Shown: in pieces, positions 1-6,784 of the stretch | Position numbering within the stretch: position 1 is the first letter of the stretch | How the letters are laid out: every line of letters starts with the position of its first letter | NCBI GenBank assembly: GCA_002085035.1 | Contig: MZGM01000063.1 | Location: forward strand, 1 to 7,060 | Reading direction: 5' to 3' | From: Candidatus Zhuqueibacterota bacterium 4484_219 | GTDB taxonomy: Bacteria > Zhuqueibacterota > JdFR-76 > 4484-219 | Length of the DNA: 7,060 nt | Translations under genes and position numbers: made by a program | The notes under the pieces: generated by a model | Told to the model about the DNA's origin: nothing | What the model saw: the letters and a program-made list of their open reading frames with translations, nothing else | Database searches by the model: none

Positions 1-507
1 AAAATAGGGCAAAAAGAAAATAGGGACGAGGGTGATCACTCGCGCGGTAGGAAACATCACAAAATAAGCACCCATAATCCCGGCAATAGCTCCTGAAGCA
101 CCAATAGTAGGTACAGTAGAACTTTGGTTAAAAACAAAATGGATAAGCCCAGCCACTAAGCCACACAAAAGATAAAAAAATAAATATCGAATATGCCCCA
201 TTCGATCTTCTACATTATCTCCAAATAGCCAAAGGCACCACATGTTTCCGACAAAATGTAGCCAACTGCCATGTAAAAACATGCTGGTCAAAAAAGGCCA
301 ATAGTCATCCAATGGCAAACCAAGTTGAAGAGCCCACTCGGGGTGTGAGTATCGGGCCGGAACAATACCAAAATGATACAGAAAACTCTTAAGACTTGTT
401 TCCGGCAGAGACAACTCAAACAAAAAGACAATTCCATTCACTAAGATAATGATCCAAGTAGTAAAGGGTGTTTCCCGCCTGGGAACAGTATCTTGGATTG
501 GGAACAT
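1..507 (-). CDS. Rhomboid-family intramembrane serine protease (partial, N-terminal 169 residues)
   Basis: A polytopic membrane protease that should cleave transmembrane segments of substrate proteins within the inner membrane. The visible 169 residues run from the start codon off the left edge, so the C-terminal part, including the expected catalytic histidine, is missing only because of the window. A short basic N-terminus leads into a first membrane segment (about residues 16-34). The conserved HGSWLHFVGNMW block lies at 79-90 (H79, H84, N88), followed by the FGDNVEDRMGH turn (95-105), a membrane segment at about 106-126, and the GASGAIAG motif at 136-143 with the expected nucleophile S138. 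The start is ATG at 507, set by a full AAGGAGGT site. The gene is divergent from uvrA and has its own strong promoter. The family call is secure from the motifs; the substrate cannot be deduced. Confidence 0.93.
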   Translation of the reverse strand, partial: MFPIQDTVPRRETPFTTWIIILVNGIVFLFELSLPETSLKSFLYHFGIVPARYSHPEWALQLGLPLDDYWPFLTSMFLHGSWLHFVGNMWCLWLFGDNVEDRMGHIRYLFFYLLCGLVAGLIHFVFNQSSTVPTIGASGAIAGIMGAYFVMFPTARVITLVPIFFLPYF

Positions 508-510
508 TGC

Positions 511-518
511 ACCTCCTT
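511..518 (-). promoter_or_regulatory. Ribosome binding site of the rhomboid gene
   Basis: The minus strand reads AAGGAGGT and then GCA before ATG at 507. This is an uninterrupted match to the anti-Shine-Dalgarno sequence and fixes the start. The spacing is short (4 bases after AGGAGG) but acceptable. Confidence 0.85.
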
Positions 519-551
519 ACAAATTTTCGATAACGCATGTAAACTGTTAAA

Positions 552-580
552 ATTGTACTAAAAATTATCTTCAAAGTCAA
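552..580 (-). promoter_or_regulatory. Sigma70-type promoter of the rhomboid gene
   Basis: On the minus strand a -35 box TTGACT (580-575) and a -10 box TACAAT (557-552) are separated by exactly 17 bases. Transcription would start near 545, giving a 5' leader of about 38 bases before the rhomboid start codon. Each box differs from the consensus at one position. Called by eye only. Confidence 0.75.
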
Positions 581-591
581 GGCAAAACTTT

Positions 592-639
592 GTCTTTTAC
601 TCCCCGGCTACCAAAGTTTTAGGTTTGGGAGTAAAAAAC
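592..639. repeat. 13-bp inverted repeat between the divergent promoters
   Basis: Arms GTCTTTTACTCCC (592-604) and GGGAGTAAAAAAC (627-639) are complementary at 12 of 13 positions; the inner 10 bp are perfect. The 22-base centre contains a second pair, CCAAA (611-615) and TTTGG (624-628), which overlaps the right arm, so the two pairings exclude each other. The repeat lies about 12 bases upstream of the rhomboid -35 box and about 27 upstream of the uvrA -35 box. No T-run follows on either strand, so it is not a standard terminator. A shared operator is the simplest inference; no regulator is visible here. Confidence 0.5.
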
Positions 640-665
640 TTCACCTTCTCTGTTTAGGAAATTCA

Positions 666-694
666 TTGCAACCAAGCGGAGTTTTTATTATATT
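666..694 (+). promoter_or_regulatory. Sigma70-type promoter of uvrA
   Basis: A -35 box TTGCAA (666-671) and a -10 box TATATT (689-694) are spaced by 17 bases. The predicted transcript starts near 701, giving a leader of about 20 bases, just enough to hold the ribosome binding site AAAGGTGA (711-718). I found no LexA-like box here, neither GAAC-N4-GTTC nor CTGT-N8-ACAG. Called by eye. Confidence 0.6.
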
Positions 695-720
695 ATCATC
701 AAGATTTTTCAAAGGTGAAC

Positions 721-3591
721 ATGGCAGAGAAAGACAAAATCATTATCAAAGGGGCGCGGGAGCATAATTTAAAAAACATCGACCTGGAAATCCCGCGCAA
801 CAAGCTGGTGGTATTCACTGGTATTTCGGGCTCAGGTAAATCCTCTCTGGCTTTCGATACCATCTATGCAGAGGGACAACGGCGCTATGTTGAATCCCTT
901 TCGGCCTATGCACGCCAATTTTTGGGACTGATGGAAAAACCAGATGTAGATTACATCGAGGGGCTGTCGCCTGCCATTTCTATCGAACAGCGTACTGCCA
1001 GCAAGAATCCTCGCTCAACTGTGGGAACAGTAACCGAAATCTACGACTATCTGCGCTTGCTCTTTGCTCGAATAGGCATCCCTCATTGCTACAAGTGCGG
1101 CAAGCGCATCCAACGACAAACAGTACAGCAGATTGTAGATGCAGTGCTCCAACTGCCGGTCAATTCCCGCATTCAGGTATTGGCTCCTATTGTGCGGGGC
1201 CGGAAAGGCGAGTATCGGGAAACTTTCGATGAAATCCGTCGCGAGGGCTATGTACGAGTACGAGTTGATGGCAATATTTACGACCTTTCCCAACAGATCA
1301 AATTAGACAAAAATAAAAAACACTCTATCGACGTGGTGGTGGACCGCCTGGTAGTTAACCCAAAGATTGCTCAACGTCTTACCGATTCAGTTGAAACCGC
1401 TCTTAATCTGGCTTCCGGTCTGGTAATTATCAACAATCTCAATGGTGAGGATCGTCTTTTTTCTGAGCATTTTGCCTGCGTGGACTGCGGTGTCAGCTAT
1501 GAAGAAATCAGCCCCCGCATGTTCTCTTTTAACAGTCCCTATGGAGCATGTCCTACTTGCAATGGTTTAGGTAAAGTGATGGAGATTGATCCAGAGCTGG
1601 TCGTGCCAAATAAGAACATTTCTATCAGTCAAGGAGCCATCGAACCCTGGGGGGAATCTACCCGCGCAGGTGGGCGCGAGGGATGGTATTTCAATTATCT
1701 CAAAGCACTGGCTGAACACTATCACTTCGATCTGAATACTCCCTGGAAGGACTTGCCTGATAAAATTCAAAGAATCATACTCTACGGCAGCGATGAAGAA
1801 GTACAGGTGCATTATCGCAGCGTTGCCGGTAAGATGTCTGCTGATTTTCTCACTAAATTTGAAGGGGTAATTCCCAACATGCAACGGCGTTATCGCCAAA
1901 CTAACTCGACGGCAGTACGCGAATGGATCGAAACCTACATGAACACCAGAACTTGCCCTACTTGCGACGGAGCCCGTTTAAAAAAGGAAAGTTTATCGAT
2001 TCTGGTAAACGGACTGAACATTCATCAGATTACTGAGAAATCAATTAAGGAAGCAATGCAGTTTTTTTCAGAAATAAAACTAAGTGAACGCGAAGCCACA
2101 ATTGCTCATCAAATCCTTAAAGAGATTCGCGAACGTCTGCACTTCTTAGTCAACGTTGGTCTGGATTACATTACATTAGACCGGACAGCGAGCAGTCTTT
2201 CTGGAGGCGAAGCCCAACGCATTCGTCTGGCTACTCAGATCGGCTCCCAATTGGTAGGAGTACTCTACGTCCTCGATGAGCCCAGCATTGGTCTTCATCA
2301 ACGCGATAACCATCGGCTGCTTAATACACTTGAGCGTCTGCGTGATTTAGGAAACACCGTGATAGTAGTAGAACACGATCGGGCAACTATTGAATCGGCC
2401 GATTTTGTGGTAGATTTAGGGCCAGGAGCTGGTGAAAACGGCGGCTACGTGGTAGCTACTGGAAGTCCCAACCATATTCGCAACAGTTCCCAATCCATCA
2501 CAGGAGAATACCTCGCCCATCGTCGGGCTATTCCAATACCCAAAACTCGACGCAACGGCAACGGTAAGTTTTTATTACTCAAAGGTGCCCGTGGCAATAA
2601 CCTCAAATCCATCGACGTGAAAATTCCTCTTGGCATGCTAATATGTGTGACTGGAGTATCAGGGTCTGGCAAGAGCACTTTAATCAACGAAACTCTCTAT
2701 CGGGTGCTTATGCGGGAATTCTACCACAGCAAAGAACCTCCACTTCCCTATGATTCTATCGAAGGACTGGAACACATCGACAAAGTAATTGACATTGATC
2801 AGTCTCCAATTGGTCGCACTCCCCGATCTAATCCAGCAACTTACACTGGTGTATTTACTATGATACGCGACCTGTTCGCACAACTCCCAGATGCAAAGAT
2901 GCGAGGTTACAAACCTGGCAGATTTAGCTTCAATGTTAAAGGTGGGCGCTGCGAAGCCTGTCAAGGCGACGGCATCATCAAGATCGAGATGCATTTTCTG
3001 CCAGATGTTTACGTCACCTGTGAAGTATGCAAAGGCAAACGCTACAATCGGGAAACCCTAGAGATCAAATACAAGGGTAAATCAATTGCCGATGTGTTGG
3101 ATATGACTGTGAGTGAGGCACTAAAATTTTTTGAAAACATCCCTCGCATTCGTCACAAGTTGCAAACTATCTATGACGTAGGTTTGGGGTACATCCGACT
3201 GGGTCAGCAGGCTACCACCCTCTCTGGCGGTGAGGCACAACGGGTTAAACTTTCTACCGAACTTTCCAAAATAGCCACCGGTCGAACTCTCTACATTTTG
3301 GATGAACCCACAACCGGGCTACATTTTGAGGACGTAAAAATGCTGCTAAATGTGCTCAATCGTCTGGTAGAAAAGGGAAATACAGTGATTGTCATTGAGC
3401 ATAATCTCGATGTGATTAAGACCGCTGACTATATTATTGATTTAGGACCGGAAGGTGGTGATGAAGGCGGCTGGGTTGTTGCCACCGGTACTCCAGAGGA
3501 GATTGCTCAAAATGAACATTCCTATACCGGTAAGTTTTTGCGGAAAGAATTGGGCATAACTGCAGAAGCTAACCTTCTTGAAGAAGGTTAG
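721..3591 (+). CDS. uvrA: UvrA, excinuclease ABC subunit A
   Basis: The damage-recognition ATPase of nucleotide excision repair: a UvrA dimer scans DNA, loads UvrB at lesions and then leaves. The 956-residue product is full length (the family is about 940). It has both ABC ATPase modules: Walker [10 protein letters not shown] at 34-42, signature LSGGE at 493-497 and Walker B VLDEP at 517-521, then a second set with GVSGSGKS at 645-652, LSGGE at 834-838 and LDEP around D861/E862. Two four-cysteine zinc sites are intact: C253/C256/C277/C280 and C744/C747/C767/C770. Extra CxxC pairs (CYKC near 121, CPTC in the insertion region) are common in the family. ATG at 721 is preferred because AAAGGTGA at 711-718 precedes it; an in-frame GTG at 715 lies inside that site. 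It is the first gene of a likely operon. All key residues are present and I see no frameshift. Confidence 0.98.
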   Translation: MAEKDKIIIKGAREHNLKNIDLEIPRNKLVVFTGISGSGKSSLAFDTIYAEGQRRYVESLSAYARQFLGLMEKPDVDYIEGLSPAISIEQRTASKNPRSTVGTVTEIYDYLRLLFARIGIPHCYKCGKRIQRQTVQQIVDAVLQLPVNSRIQVLAPIVRGRKGEYRETFDEIRREGYVRVRVDGNIYDLSQQIKLDKNKKHSIDVVVDRLVVNPKIAQRLTDSVETALNLASGLVIINNLNGEDRLFSEHFACVDCGVSYEEISPRMFSFNSPYGACPTCNGLGKVMEIDPELVVPNKNISISQGAIEPWGESTRAGGREGWYFNYLKALAEHYHFDLNTPWKDLPDKIQRIILYGSDEEVQVHYRSVAGKMSADFLTKFEGVIPNMQRRYRQTNSTAVREWIETYMNTRTCPTCDGARLKKESLSILVNGLNIHQITEKSIKEAMQFFSEIKLSEREATIAHQILKEIRERLHFLVNVGLDYITLDRTASSLSGGEAQRIRLATQIGSQLVGVLYVLDEPSIGLHQRDNHRLLNTLERLRDLGNTVIVVEHDRATIESADFVVDLGPGAGENGGYVVATGSPNHIRNSSQSITGEYLAHRRAIPIPKTRRNGNGKFLLLKGARGNNLKSIDVKIPLGMLICVTGVSGSGKSTLINETLYRVLMREFYHSKEPPLPYDSIEGLEHIDKVIDIDQSPIGRTPRSNPATYTGVFTMIRDLFAQLPDAKMRGYKPGRFSFNVKGGRCEACQGDGIIKIEMHFLPDVYVTCEVCKGKRYNRETLEIKYKGKSIADVLDMTVSEALKFFENIPRIRHKLQTIYDVGLGYIRLGQQATTLSGGEAQRVKLSTELSKIATGRTLYILDEPTTGLHFEDVKMLLNVLNRLVEKGNTVIVIEHNLDVIKTADYIIDLGPEGGDEGGWVVATGTPEEIAQNEHSYTGKFLRKELGITAEANLLEEG

Positions 3592-3597
3592 CTTCTG
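3563..3597 (+). other. Perfect 15-bp hairpin over the uvrA stop codon
   Basis: Arms CAGAAGCTAACCTTC (3563-3577) and GAAGGTTAGCTTCTG (3583-3597) are perfectly complementary around a TTGAA loop. In DNA the symmetry goes on into the loop, with only one central base unpaired. The left arm encodes part of the UvrA C-terminus and the right arm contains the TAG stop. No T-run follows on either strand, so classical intrinsic termination is unlikely. It could protect the uvrA message from 3' exonucleases, act as a weak attenuator, or affect translation of the PAP2 gene that starts 18 bases further on. Confidence 0.7.
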
Positions 3598-3615
3598 AGT
3601 AACACCAAAAAACAT

Positions 3616-4311
3616 ATGAACTGGCTAAAAAAATTTCGTTGGATTACAATTTTGATTGTCACTGGCAGCAATCTCTTGTATCTCGCGCCAGCTTCGATTG
3701 CTCAACCACAATGGGATGTGCAGGGATTACGACGGATAAACCAAAATCACTCCCCGTCAGTAGATGACGTGGTCCACTACTGGGAGACCACAGCCACCCC
3801 AATGATGGCTATGCCAATTGGACTTTACCTCTGGGGCGCTAAAACTAACGATGCAAAACTTAAAGATGCTGCATTGCTCACTGCTTCAGCAGAATTTATT
3901 ACCCTGAGTGCTGTCTATTTGCTAAAATACATTGTTAATCGCCAGCGACCTTTTCGGGAACTTAATGGGATTCGCAAACTGGGTGATGCTAAATCACCGT
4001 CCTTCCCCTCCGCACATGCTGCTGGTGCCTTTGCATTAGCAACATCACTGACCCTGGAGTATCCTAAAACGTGGATACGAGTTACTGCCCTACTTTGGGC
4101 TACTGGAATCGCCTATGGAAGAATATATCAAGGGATGCATTACCCCTCTGATGTACTGGTCGGTACCTTTGTTGGAGCCAGTACTGCCTGGATATTGCAT
4201 CACTACAAGAAAAGCTGGTTAAATTTTTTGCAACACCATCTATCCTTGCAAATAACTTGGACCCAAAATGAACAGCGATTAATTTTCTTGCAGCAGCTAC
4301 CGTTATTCTAA
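3616..4311 (+). CDS. PAP2-family membrane phosphatase with signal peptide
   Basis: A phosphatase of the PAP2 (phosphatidic acid phosphatase type 2) superfamily. Members remove phosphate from lipid phosphates such as phosphatidate, phosphatidylglycerophosphate or undecaprenyl pyrophosphate, with the active site facing the periplasm. All three signature motifs are present in the 231 residues: KX6RP at K104-P112, PSAH at 131-134 (usually PSGH), and GRX5HX3D at 168-179, giving R169, H175 and D179 as well as H134. The N-terminus (NWLKKFRW, a hydrophobic stretch at 10-24, then ASIA) looks like a signal peptide cut after A29. Hydrophobic segments follow at about 62-75, 85-103, 135-147, 153-168 and 180-195. 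It lies 24 bases after uvrA. There is no Shine-Dalgarno before ATG 3616, but later starts would delete the signal sequence, so this start is kept. The substrate cannot be read from the sequence. Confidence 0.9.
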   Translation: MNWLKKFRWITILIVTGSNLLYLAPASIAQPQWDVQGLRRINQNHSPSVDDVVHYWETTATPMMAMPIGLYLWGAKTNDAKLKDAALLTASAEFITLSAVYLLKYIVNRQRPFRELNGIRKLGDAKSPSFPSAHAAGAFALATSLTLEYPKTWIRVTALLWATGIAYGRIYQGMHYPSDVLVGTFVGASTAWILHHYKKSWLNFLQHHLSLQITWTQNEQRLIFLQQLPLF

Positions 4312-4326
4312 GCCTGACTTGCCCTA

Positions 4327-4355
4327 AACCAATTAGAGAAGATCAGCTTCTGGTT
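4327..4355 (+). other. Weak interrupted hairpin between the PAP2 gene and fabH
   Basis: AGAAG (4337-4341) can pair with CTTCT (4347-4351) around an ATCAG loop, and AACC (4327-4330) with GGTT (4352-4355) after a six-base bulge. No T-run follows. It ends 9 bases before the fabH ribosome binding site. The right side (AGCTTCTGGTTAAC) resembles AGCTTCTGAGTAAC at 3590-3603, which lies just before the PAP2 start. It may be nothing more than chance. Confidence 0.2.
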
Positions 4356-4364
4356 AACAAAAAT

Positions 4365-4370
4365 GGAGGA
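4365..4370 (+). promoter_or_regulatory. Ribosome binding site that decides the fabH start
   Basis: GGAGGA lies 8 bases upstream of ATG 4378 when counted from GGAGG. An in-frame ATG at 4363 overlaps this site and has no Shine-Dalgarno of its own, so translation most likely begins at 4378. Confidence 0.8.
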
Positions 4371-4377
4371 CAAAAGC

Positions 4378-5370
4378 ATGAGACGAGCGCGCATAACTGG
4401 AGTTGGACATTATGCTCCCCCTAGAGTGGTAACCAATTTTGACCTGGAAAAGATGATGGACACCTCTGACGAGTGGATACGAGAACGTACCGGCATTGTG
4501 GAACGCCGCTGGGTAGATGAGGATACCGCTACTTCTGACCTGGCGGCAGAGGCTTCTAAAAAAGCTCTGCAAATGGCGGAGCTGAAACCCGAAGAGATAG
4601 ATTTTATCATTTTTGCCACTCTCAGCCCCGATTACTACTTCCCCGGCTCCGGATGCTTACTGCAGCATAAATTAGGAATAAATCACATTGGTGCTCTGGA
4701 TGTGCGCAATCAATGCTGTGGTTTTATTTACGGCCTGTCAATAGCTGACCAATACATTCGCACAGGAACTTATAACAAGATTCTTCTGGTAGGAGCCGAG
4801 GTACAATCCAAAGGTTTAAACCTGAGCACCGAAGGTCGGGATGTAGCAGTACTATTTGGCGATGGGGCCGGAGCTGTAGTCATTGAGCCAACAGATGAAG
4901 ACCGAGGGATTCTTTCTACTCACCTACATGCAGATGGCCGATTTGCTACTGAGCTATGTGTGGAATACCCAGGCAGTGCTGCGCCCCAGGGAGCTACTCA
5001 TCAGATGCTGAATGAGGAGCGCTTTTTCCCTAAGATGAACGGACGAGAAGTGTTTAAACATGCAGCGATACGCTTTCCACAGGTTATTCAAGAAGCTCTC
5101 GAAGCTAATGGATTTTGCACTCAAGATATCGGCTTAATAATTCCACACCAGGCCAATTTGCGGATTTCGGAAGCGATGCGAACGCGTTTAGGTTTGCCGC
5201 CAGAAAAGGTTTACAACAACATCCAGAGATACGGCAATACCACGGCGGCTTCGATCCCCATAGCACTCAGCGAGGCATTGTCCGAAGGCCGCATTCAAGA
5301 TAACGATATGGTAATCTTAGCCGCTTTCGGCTCCGGATTTACCTGGGCATCTGCAGCCATCCGCTGGTGA
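4378..5370 (+). CDS. fabH: 3-oxoacyl-ACP synthase III (FabH-type ketosynthase)
   Basis: A thiolase-fold enzyme that condenses acetyl-CoA (or another short acyl-CoA) with malonyl-ACP to start fatty acid synthesis in the cytoplasm. The 330-residue product is slightly longer than typical FabH (about 317). The conserved TSDEWIRERTGI block is near the N-terminus. The catalytic triad is C113 (in NQCCGF), H257 (in IIPHQAN) and N287 (in YGNTTAASIP). GDGAGAVVIE, MNGREVF and a C-terminal GSGFTWASAAIRW are also family hallmarks. The residue after the catalytic cysteine is a second cysteine (C114), where alanine, serine or threonine is more usual. It is not next to other fab or acp genes; it follows the PAP2 gene by 66 bases and probably shares the uvrA transcript, as I see no good promoter in the gap. 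A specialised KAS III paralog with another acyl primer is possible. Confidence 0.9.
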   Translation: MRRARITGVGHYAPPRVVTNFDLEKMMDTSDEWIRERTGIVERRWVDEDTATSDLAAEASKKALQMAELKPEEIDFIIFATLSPDYYFPGSGCLLQHKLGINHIGALDVRNQCCGFIYGLSIADQYIRTGTYNKILLVGAEVQSKGLNLSTEGRDVAVLFGDGAGAVVIEPTDEDRGILSTHLHADGRFATELCVEYPGSAAPQGATHQMLNEERFFPKMNGREVFKHAAIRFPQVIQEALEANGFCTQDIGLIIPHQANLRISEAMRTRLGLPPEKVYNNIQRYGNTTAASIPIALSEALSEGRIQDNDMVILAAFGSGFTWASAAIRW

Positions 5371-5379
5371 GAAAACCCT

Positions 5380-5391
5380 CAACTGAAGTTG
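5380..5391 (+). terminator. Very weak terminator candidate after fabH
   Basis: CAACTGAAGTTG can form a 4-5 bp stem starting 9 bases past the fabH stop, followed by only TTT. Too small to be convincing; the GC-rich palindromes at 5523-5588 are stronger structures between these convergent genes. Confidence 0.2.
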
Positions 5392-5479
5392 TTTAACCTG
5401 AATAATTAAGGGAGAACGTACGGACTCTATTTTTCGACAGGATAGGATAAGAAACTATTTTAAATCTTGTTTAGCCTCG

Positions 5480-5490
5480 GTAAATCCTGT
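5480..5490. repeat. Left 11-bp direct repeat (candidate target-site duplication)
   Basis: GTAAATCCTGT, identical to 5636-5646. The bases beyond each side differ between the copies (G/T before, A/C after), so the repeat is exactly 11 bp and ends where the inverted repeat of the inner element begins. Confidence 0.6.
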
Positions 5491-5522
5491 ACAGACTTCT
5501 GTAAAATGCGAAAATTGGTAAC

Positions 5523-5540
5523 CGCAGGCTTCAGCCTGCG
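5523..5540. repeat. GC-rich palindrome 1 (REP-like)
   Basis: CGCAGGCTTCAGCCTGCG has perfect 8-bp arms around a TC centre; in RNA it would fold as a 7-bp stem with a TTCA loop. Its spacing and core match palindrome 2 but the arm sequence differs. It may help end transcription between the convergent genes. Confidence 0.75.
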
Positions 5541-5570
5541 AGTCATAATTTCTATATTTATGATGCCTTA

Positions 5571-5588
5571 CGCAACCTAAAGGTTGCG
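5571..5588. repeat. GC-rich palindrome 2 (REP-like)
   Basis: CGCAACCTAAAGGTTGCG has perfect 8-bp arms around an AA centre. Like palindrome 1 it begins CGCA and ends TGCG, and it lies at the matching place in the other half of the 145-bp element, near TACCA instead of TGGTA. Confidence 0.75.
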
Positions 5589-5635
5589 ACTACCATTAAT
5601 TTAAGATGTAAATTGTCTATTTTGCAGAAGTCTAT

Positions 5636-5646
5636 GTAAATCCTGT
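5636..5646. repeat. Right 11-bp direct repeat (candidate target-site duplication)
   Basis: GTAAATCCTGT, identical to 5480-5490 and directly following the right terminal inverted repeat. It runs on into CTAAAAA of the outer element, suggesting this side keeps the original sequence. Confidence 0.6.
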
Positions 5647-5709
5647 CTAAAAAGGAGTAATTATTTAGCGTTTAACTTGAAGAAAACCACCTACCAAATA
5701 GCGCCCCCC

Positions 5710-6768
5710 TCAACTCCATCCATACTCAAACCCCGTCTCGTACATGGCCACGATATTCTCTGGAGGGCTAATTGCCTGAATATTGTGGCAGGGAGCGAGG
5801 ATATAGCCTCCACCCTCACCAAGAATCCGGATATTGTCTATTACCTCCTGGCGCACTTCTTCCACTGAGCCAAAGGCTAACGTGTATTGATTATCCACTC
5901 CTCCGTGGAAGATTACTTTGTCTCCAAAATCTCTCTTGAGCCCTTCTCGATCCATCCCATTGCAACGCCACTGAATTGGATTCAAAATGTCGATTCCTGC
6001 CTCAATCATATCGGGGAGAATCTTACGGATAGCTCCGTCGCTGTGATGAAATACAAAAGCACCAGCCTGATGGGCTAAATCTATCATGCGCTTCATGCGA
6101 GGAATAAAGAACTCACGAATCTGATCTGGTGAATACATCAAATCTTCCTGAGAGCCAAAATCTTCCGCCACATAAGTGAGCATTACCTTGCCAGGAATCT
6201 GCTCGTAAATGCGGAGAGTATTTTGGTAGCAGAGATCGAATAGCTTGTCTAAACAGTAATGAACCATCTCGGGATTGAGTATCAGATCCACGTATGCTTG
6301 TTCTTCGCCGCGAAGTTTCTTGTAGGTCAAAAAGGGTTCAGAGCCACCTCCCCGAATAGGATATTCCTCTTTACCAATTATTTGGTTAGGAATATTGGAA
6401 TAATCCCACCAATCTGGATCAGGCCAGGTGTAGTTGTGTTGAATTTCTTCGACTGTTTGATACTGTGCCAGAGGATGAAAAATGCACTCCGAATAACTTC
6501 CTGTCTGATAATCTACTTTCTTGTGACGACAACCAAAAACATCAGTATCTGCTGGGAGAGGAGGACCTACGTACTCGGGCCCCACTGATATTACCCTGTC
6601 AATATGTAGTTGCTTAAACATGACTTCTTCATTTTCACATCCCAGATACTTGATCAGCTTTTCGGTAGCTTCCGAAGTGGCCCAATAATCCATGGGCACA
6701 CGATCTAGCTTTTGACGCTGGAGCACAGCAAGCCAACGTTCACGTGGAGTCATGGTTTCCTTAGGCAT
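5710..6768 (-). CDS. UroD/MtaA-like protein (uroporphyrinogen decarboxylase superfamily)
   Basis: A 352-residue TIM-barrel protein of the superfamily that holds uroporphyrinogen decarboxylase and the cobalamin-type methyltransferases MtaA/MtbA. The N-terminus MTPRERWLAVLQRQKLDRVP and the FVFHHSDG (239-244), DILNPIQ, FHGGVD and LAPCHNIQAISPPENI segments mark the uncharacterised UroD-like branch. The RQAGRY-type arginine motif of true haem-pathway UroD is absent, so haem synthesis is unlikely. H242 and C327 are the most plausible metal ligands, by analogy with the zinc site of MtaA; this is inference. ATG 6768 is chosen over ATG 6801 because CGGAGGT (6784-6778) sits 9-10 bases before it. The gene stands alone, convergent with fabH, with its own promoter and an operator-like palindrome. 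No corrinoid protein or partner methyltransferase is next to it, so substrate and reaction are unknown. Confidence 0.88.
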   Translation of the reverse strand: MPKETMTPRERWLAVLQRQKLDRVPMDYWATSEATEKLIKYLGCENEEVMFKQLHIDRVISVGPEYVGPPLPADTDVFGCRHKKVDYQTGSYSECIFHPLAQYQTVEEIQHNYTWPDPDWWDYSNIPNQIIGKEEYPIRGGGSEPFLTYKKLRGEEQAYVDLILNPEMVHYCLDKLFDLCYQNTLRIYEQIPGKVMLTYVAEDFGSQEDLMYSPDQIREFFIPRMKRMIDLAHQAGAFVFHHSDGAIRKILPDMIEAGIDILNPIQWRCNGMDREGLKRDFGDKVIFHGGVDNQYTLAFGSVEEVRQEVIDNIRILGEGGGYILAPCHNIQAISPPENIVAMYETGFEYGWS

Positions 6769-6777
6769 AATTTTAAT

Positions 6778-6784
6778 ACCTCCG
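6778..6784 (-). promoter_or_regulatory. Ribosome binding site that decides the UroD-like start
   Basis: The minus strand reads CGGAGGT, 9 bases before ATG 6768. It lies inside the longer reading frame that begins at 6801, which has no such site, so the shorter protein is favoured. Confidence 0.8.

Larger units (their letters stand above)
5491..5635. mobile_element. 145-bp MITE-like element with terminal inverted repeats
   Basis: The ends ACAGACTTCTGTAAAAT (5491-5507) and ATTTTGCAGAAGTCTAT (5619-5635) are inverted repeats matching at 15 of 17 positions. They abut the 11-bp direct repeats GTAAATCCTGT with no gap, the expected form of a transposed non-autonomous element. TGGTA (5516-5520) and TACCA (5591-5595) form an inner inverted pair, then come two 18-bp palindromes, then TCATAA (5543-5548) and TTATGA (5558-5563) at the centre. 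There is no coding capacity, so mobilisation would need a transposase elsewhere. A chance arrangement of simple intergenic repeats cannot be excluded, since the direct repeat is also a word of the outer repeat. Confidence 0.55.
5430..5653. repeat. Outer inverted-repeat element with ATCCTGTC ends
   Basis: TTTTTCGACAGGAT (5430-5443) is the reverse complement of ATCCTGTCTAAAAA (5640-5653) at 13 of 14 positions. A related copy, TAAATCTTGTTTA, lies at 5461-5473. The AATCCTGT word recalls short intergenic repeats of many environmental bacteria (from memory, not checked). The inner 5491-5635 element interrupts it. Without that insert plus one direct-repeat copy, the outer element would be about 68 bp. 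Confidence 0.5.

Noticed and set aside
541..560. LexA-type box CTGT-N8 upstream of uvrA
   Set aside because: CTGTTAAAATTG at 544-555 is followed by TACT, not ACAG, and it lies by the rhomboid promoter.
1015..1293. Minus-strand open frame inside uvrA (and others at 1567-1899, 2445-2687 and 2680-2994)
   Set aside because: They lie antisense to strongly conserved UvrA motifs, have no ribosome binding sites and no recognisable domains.
4354..4619. Minus-strand open frames under the start of fabH
   Set aside because: They overlap the conserved FabH N-terminus in another frame and show no family features.
5115..5303. Plus-strand frame inside fabH
   Set aside because: It overlaps the H257 and N287 catalytic region of FabH in another frame, so it is a shadow.
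5461..5646. CRISPR array from the repeated TAAATCnTGT words
   Set aside because: The three copies are short, unevenly spaced and partly diverged, with no 24-37 bp repeats, even spacers or cas genes.
5677..5868. Plus-strand frame entering the UroD-like gene from the repeat region
   Set aside because: It starts at TTG without a suitable ribosome binding site and is mostly antisense to the UroD-like C-terminus. The AAAGGAG at 5651-5657 is too far away and belongs to the repeat edge.
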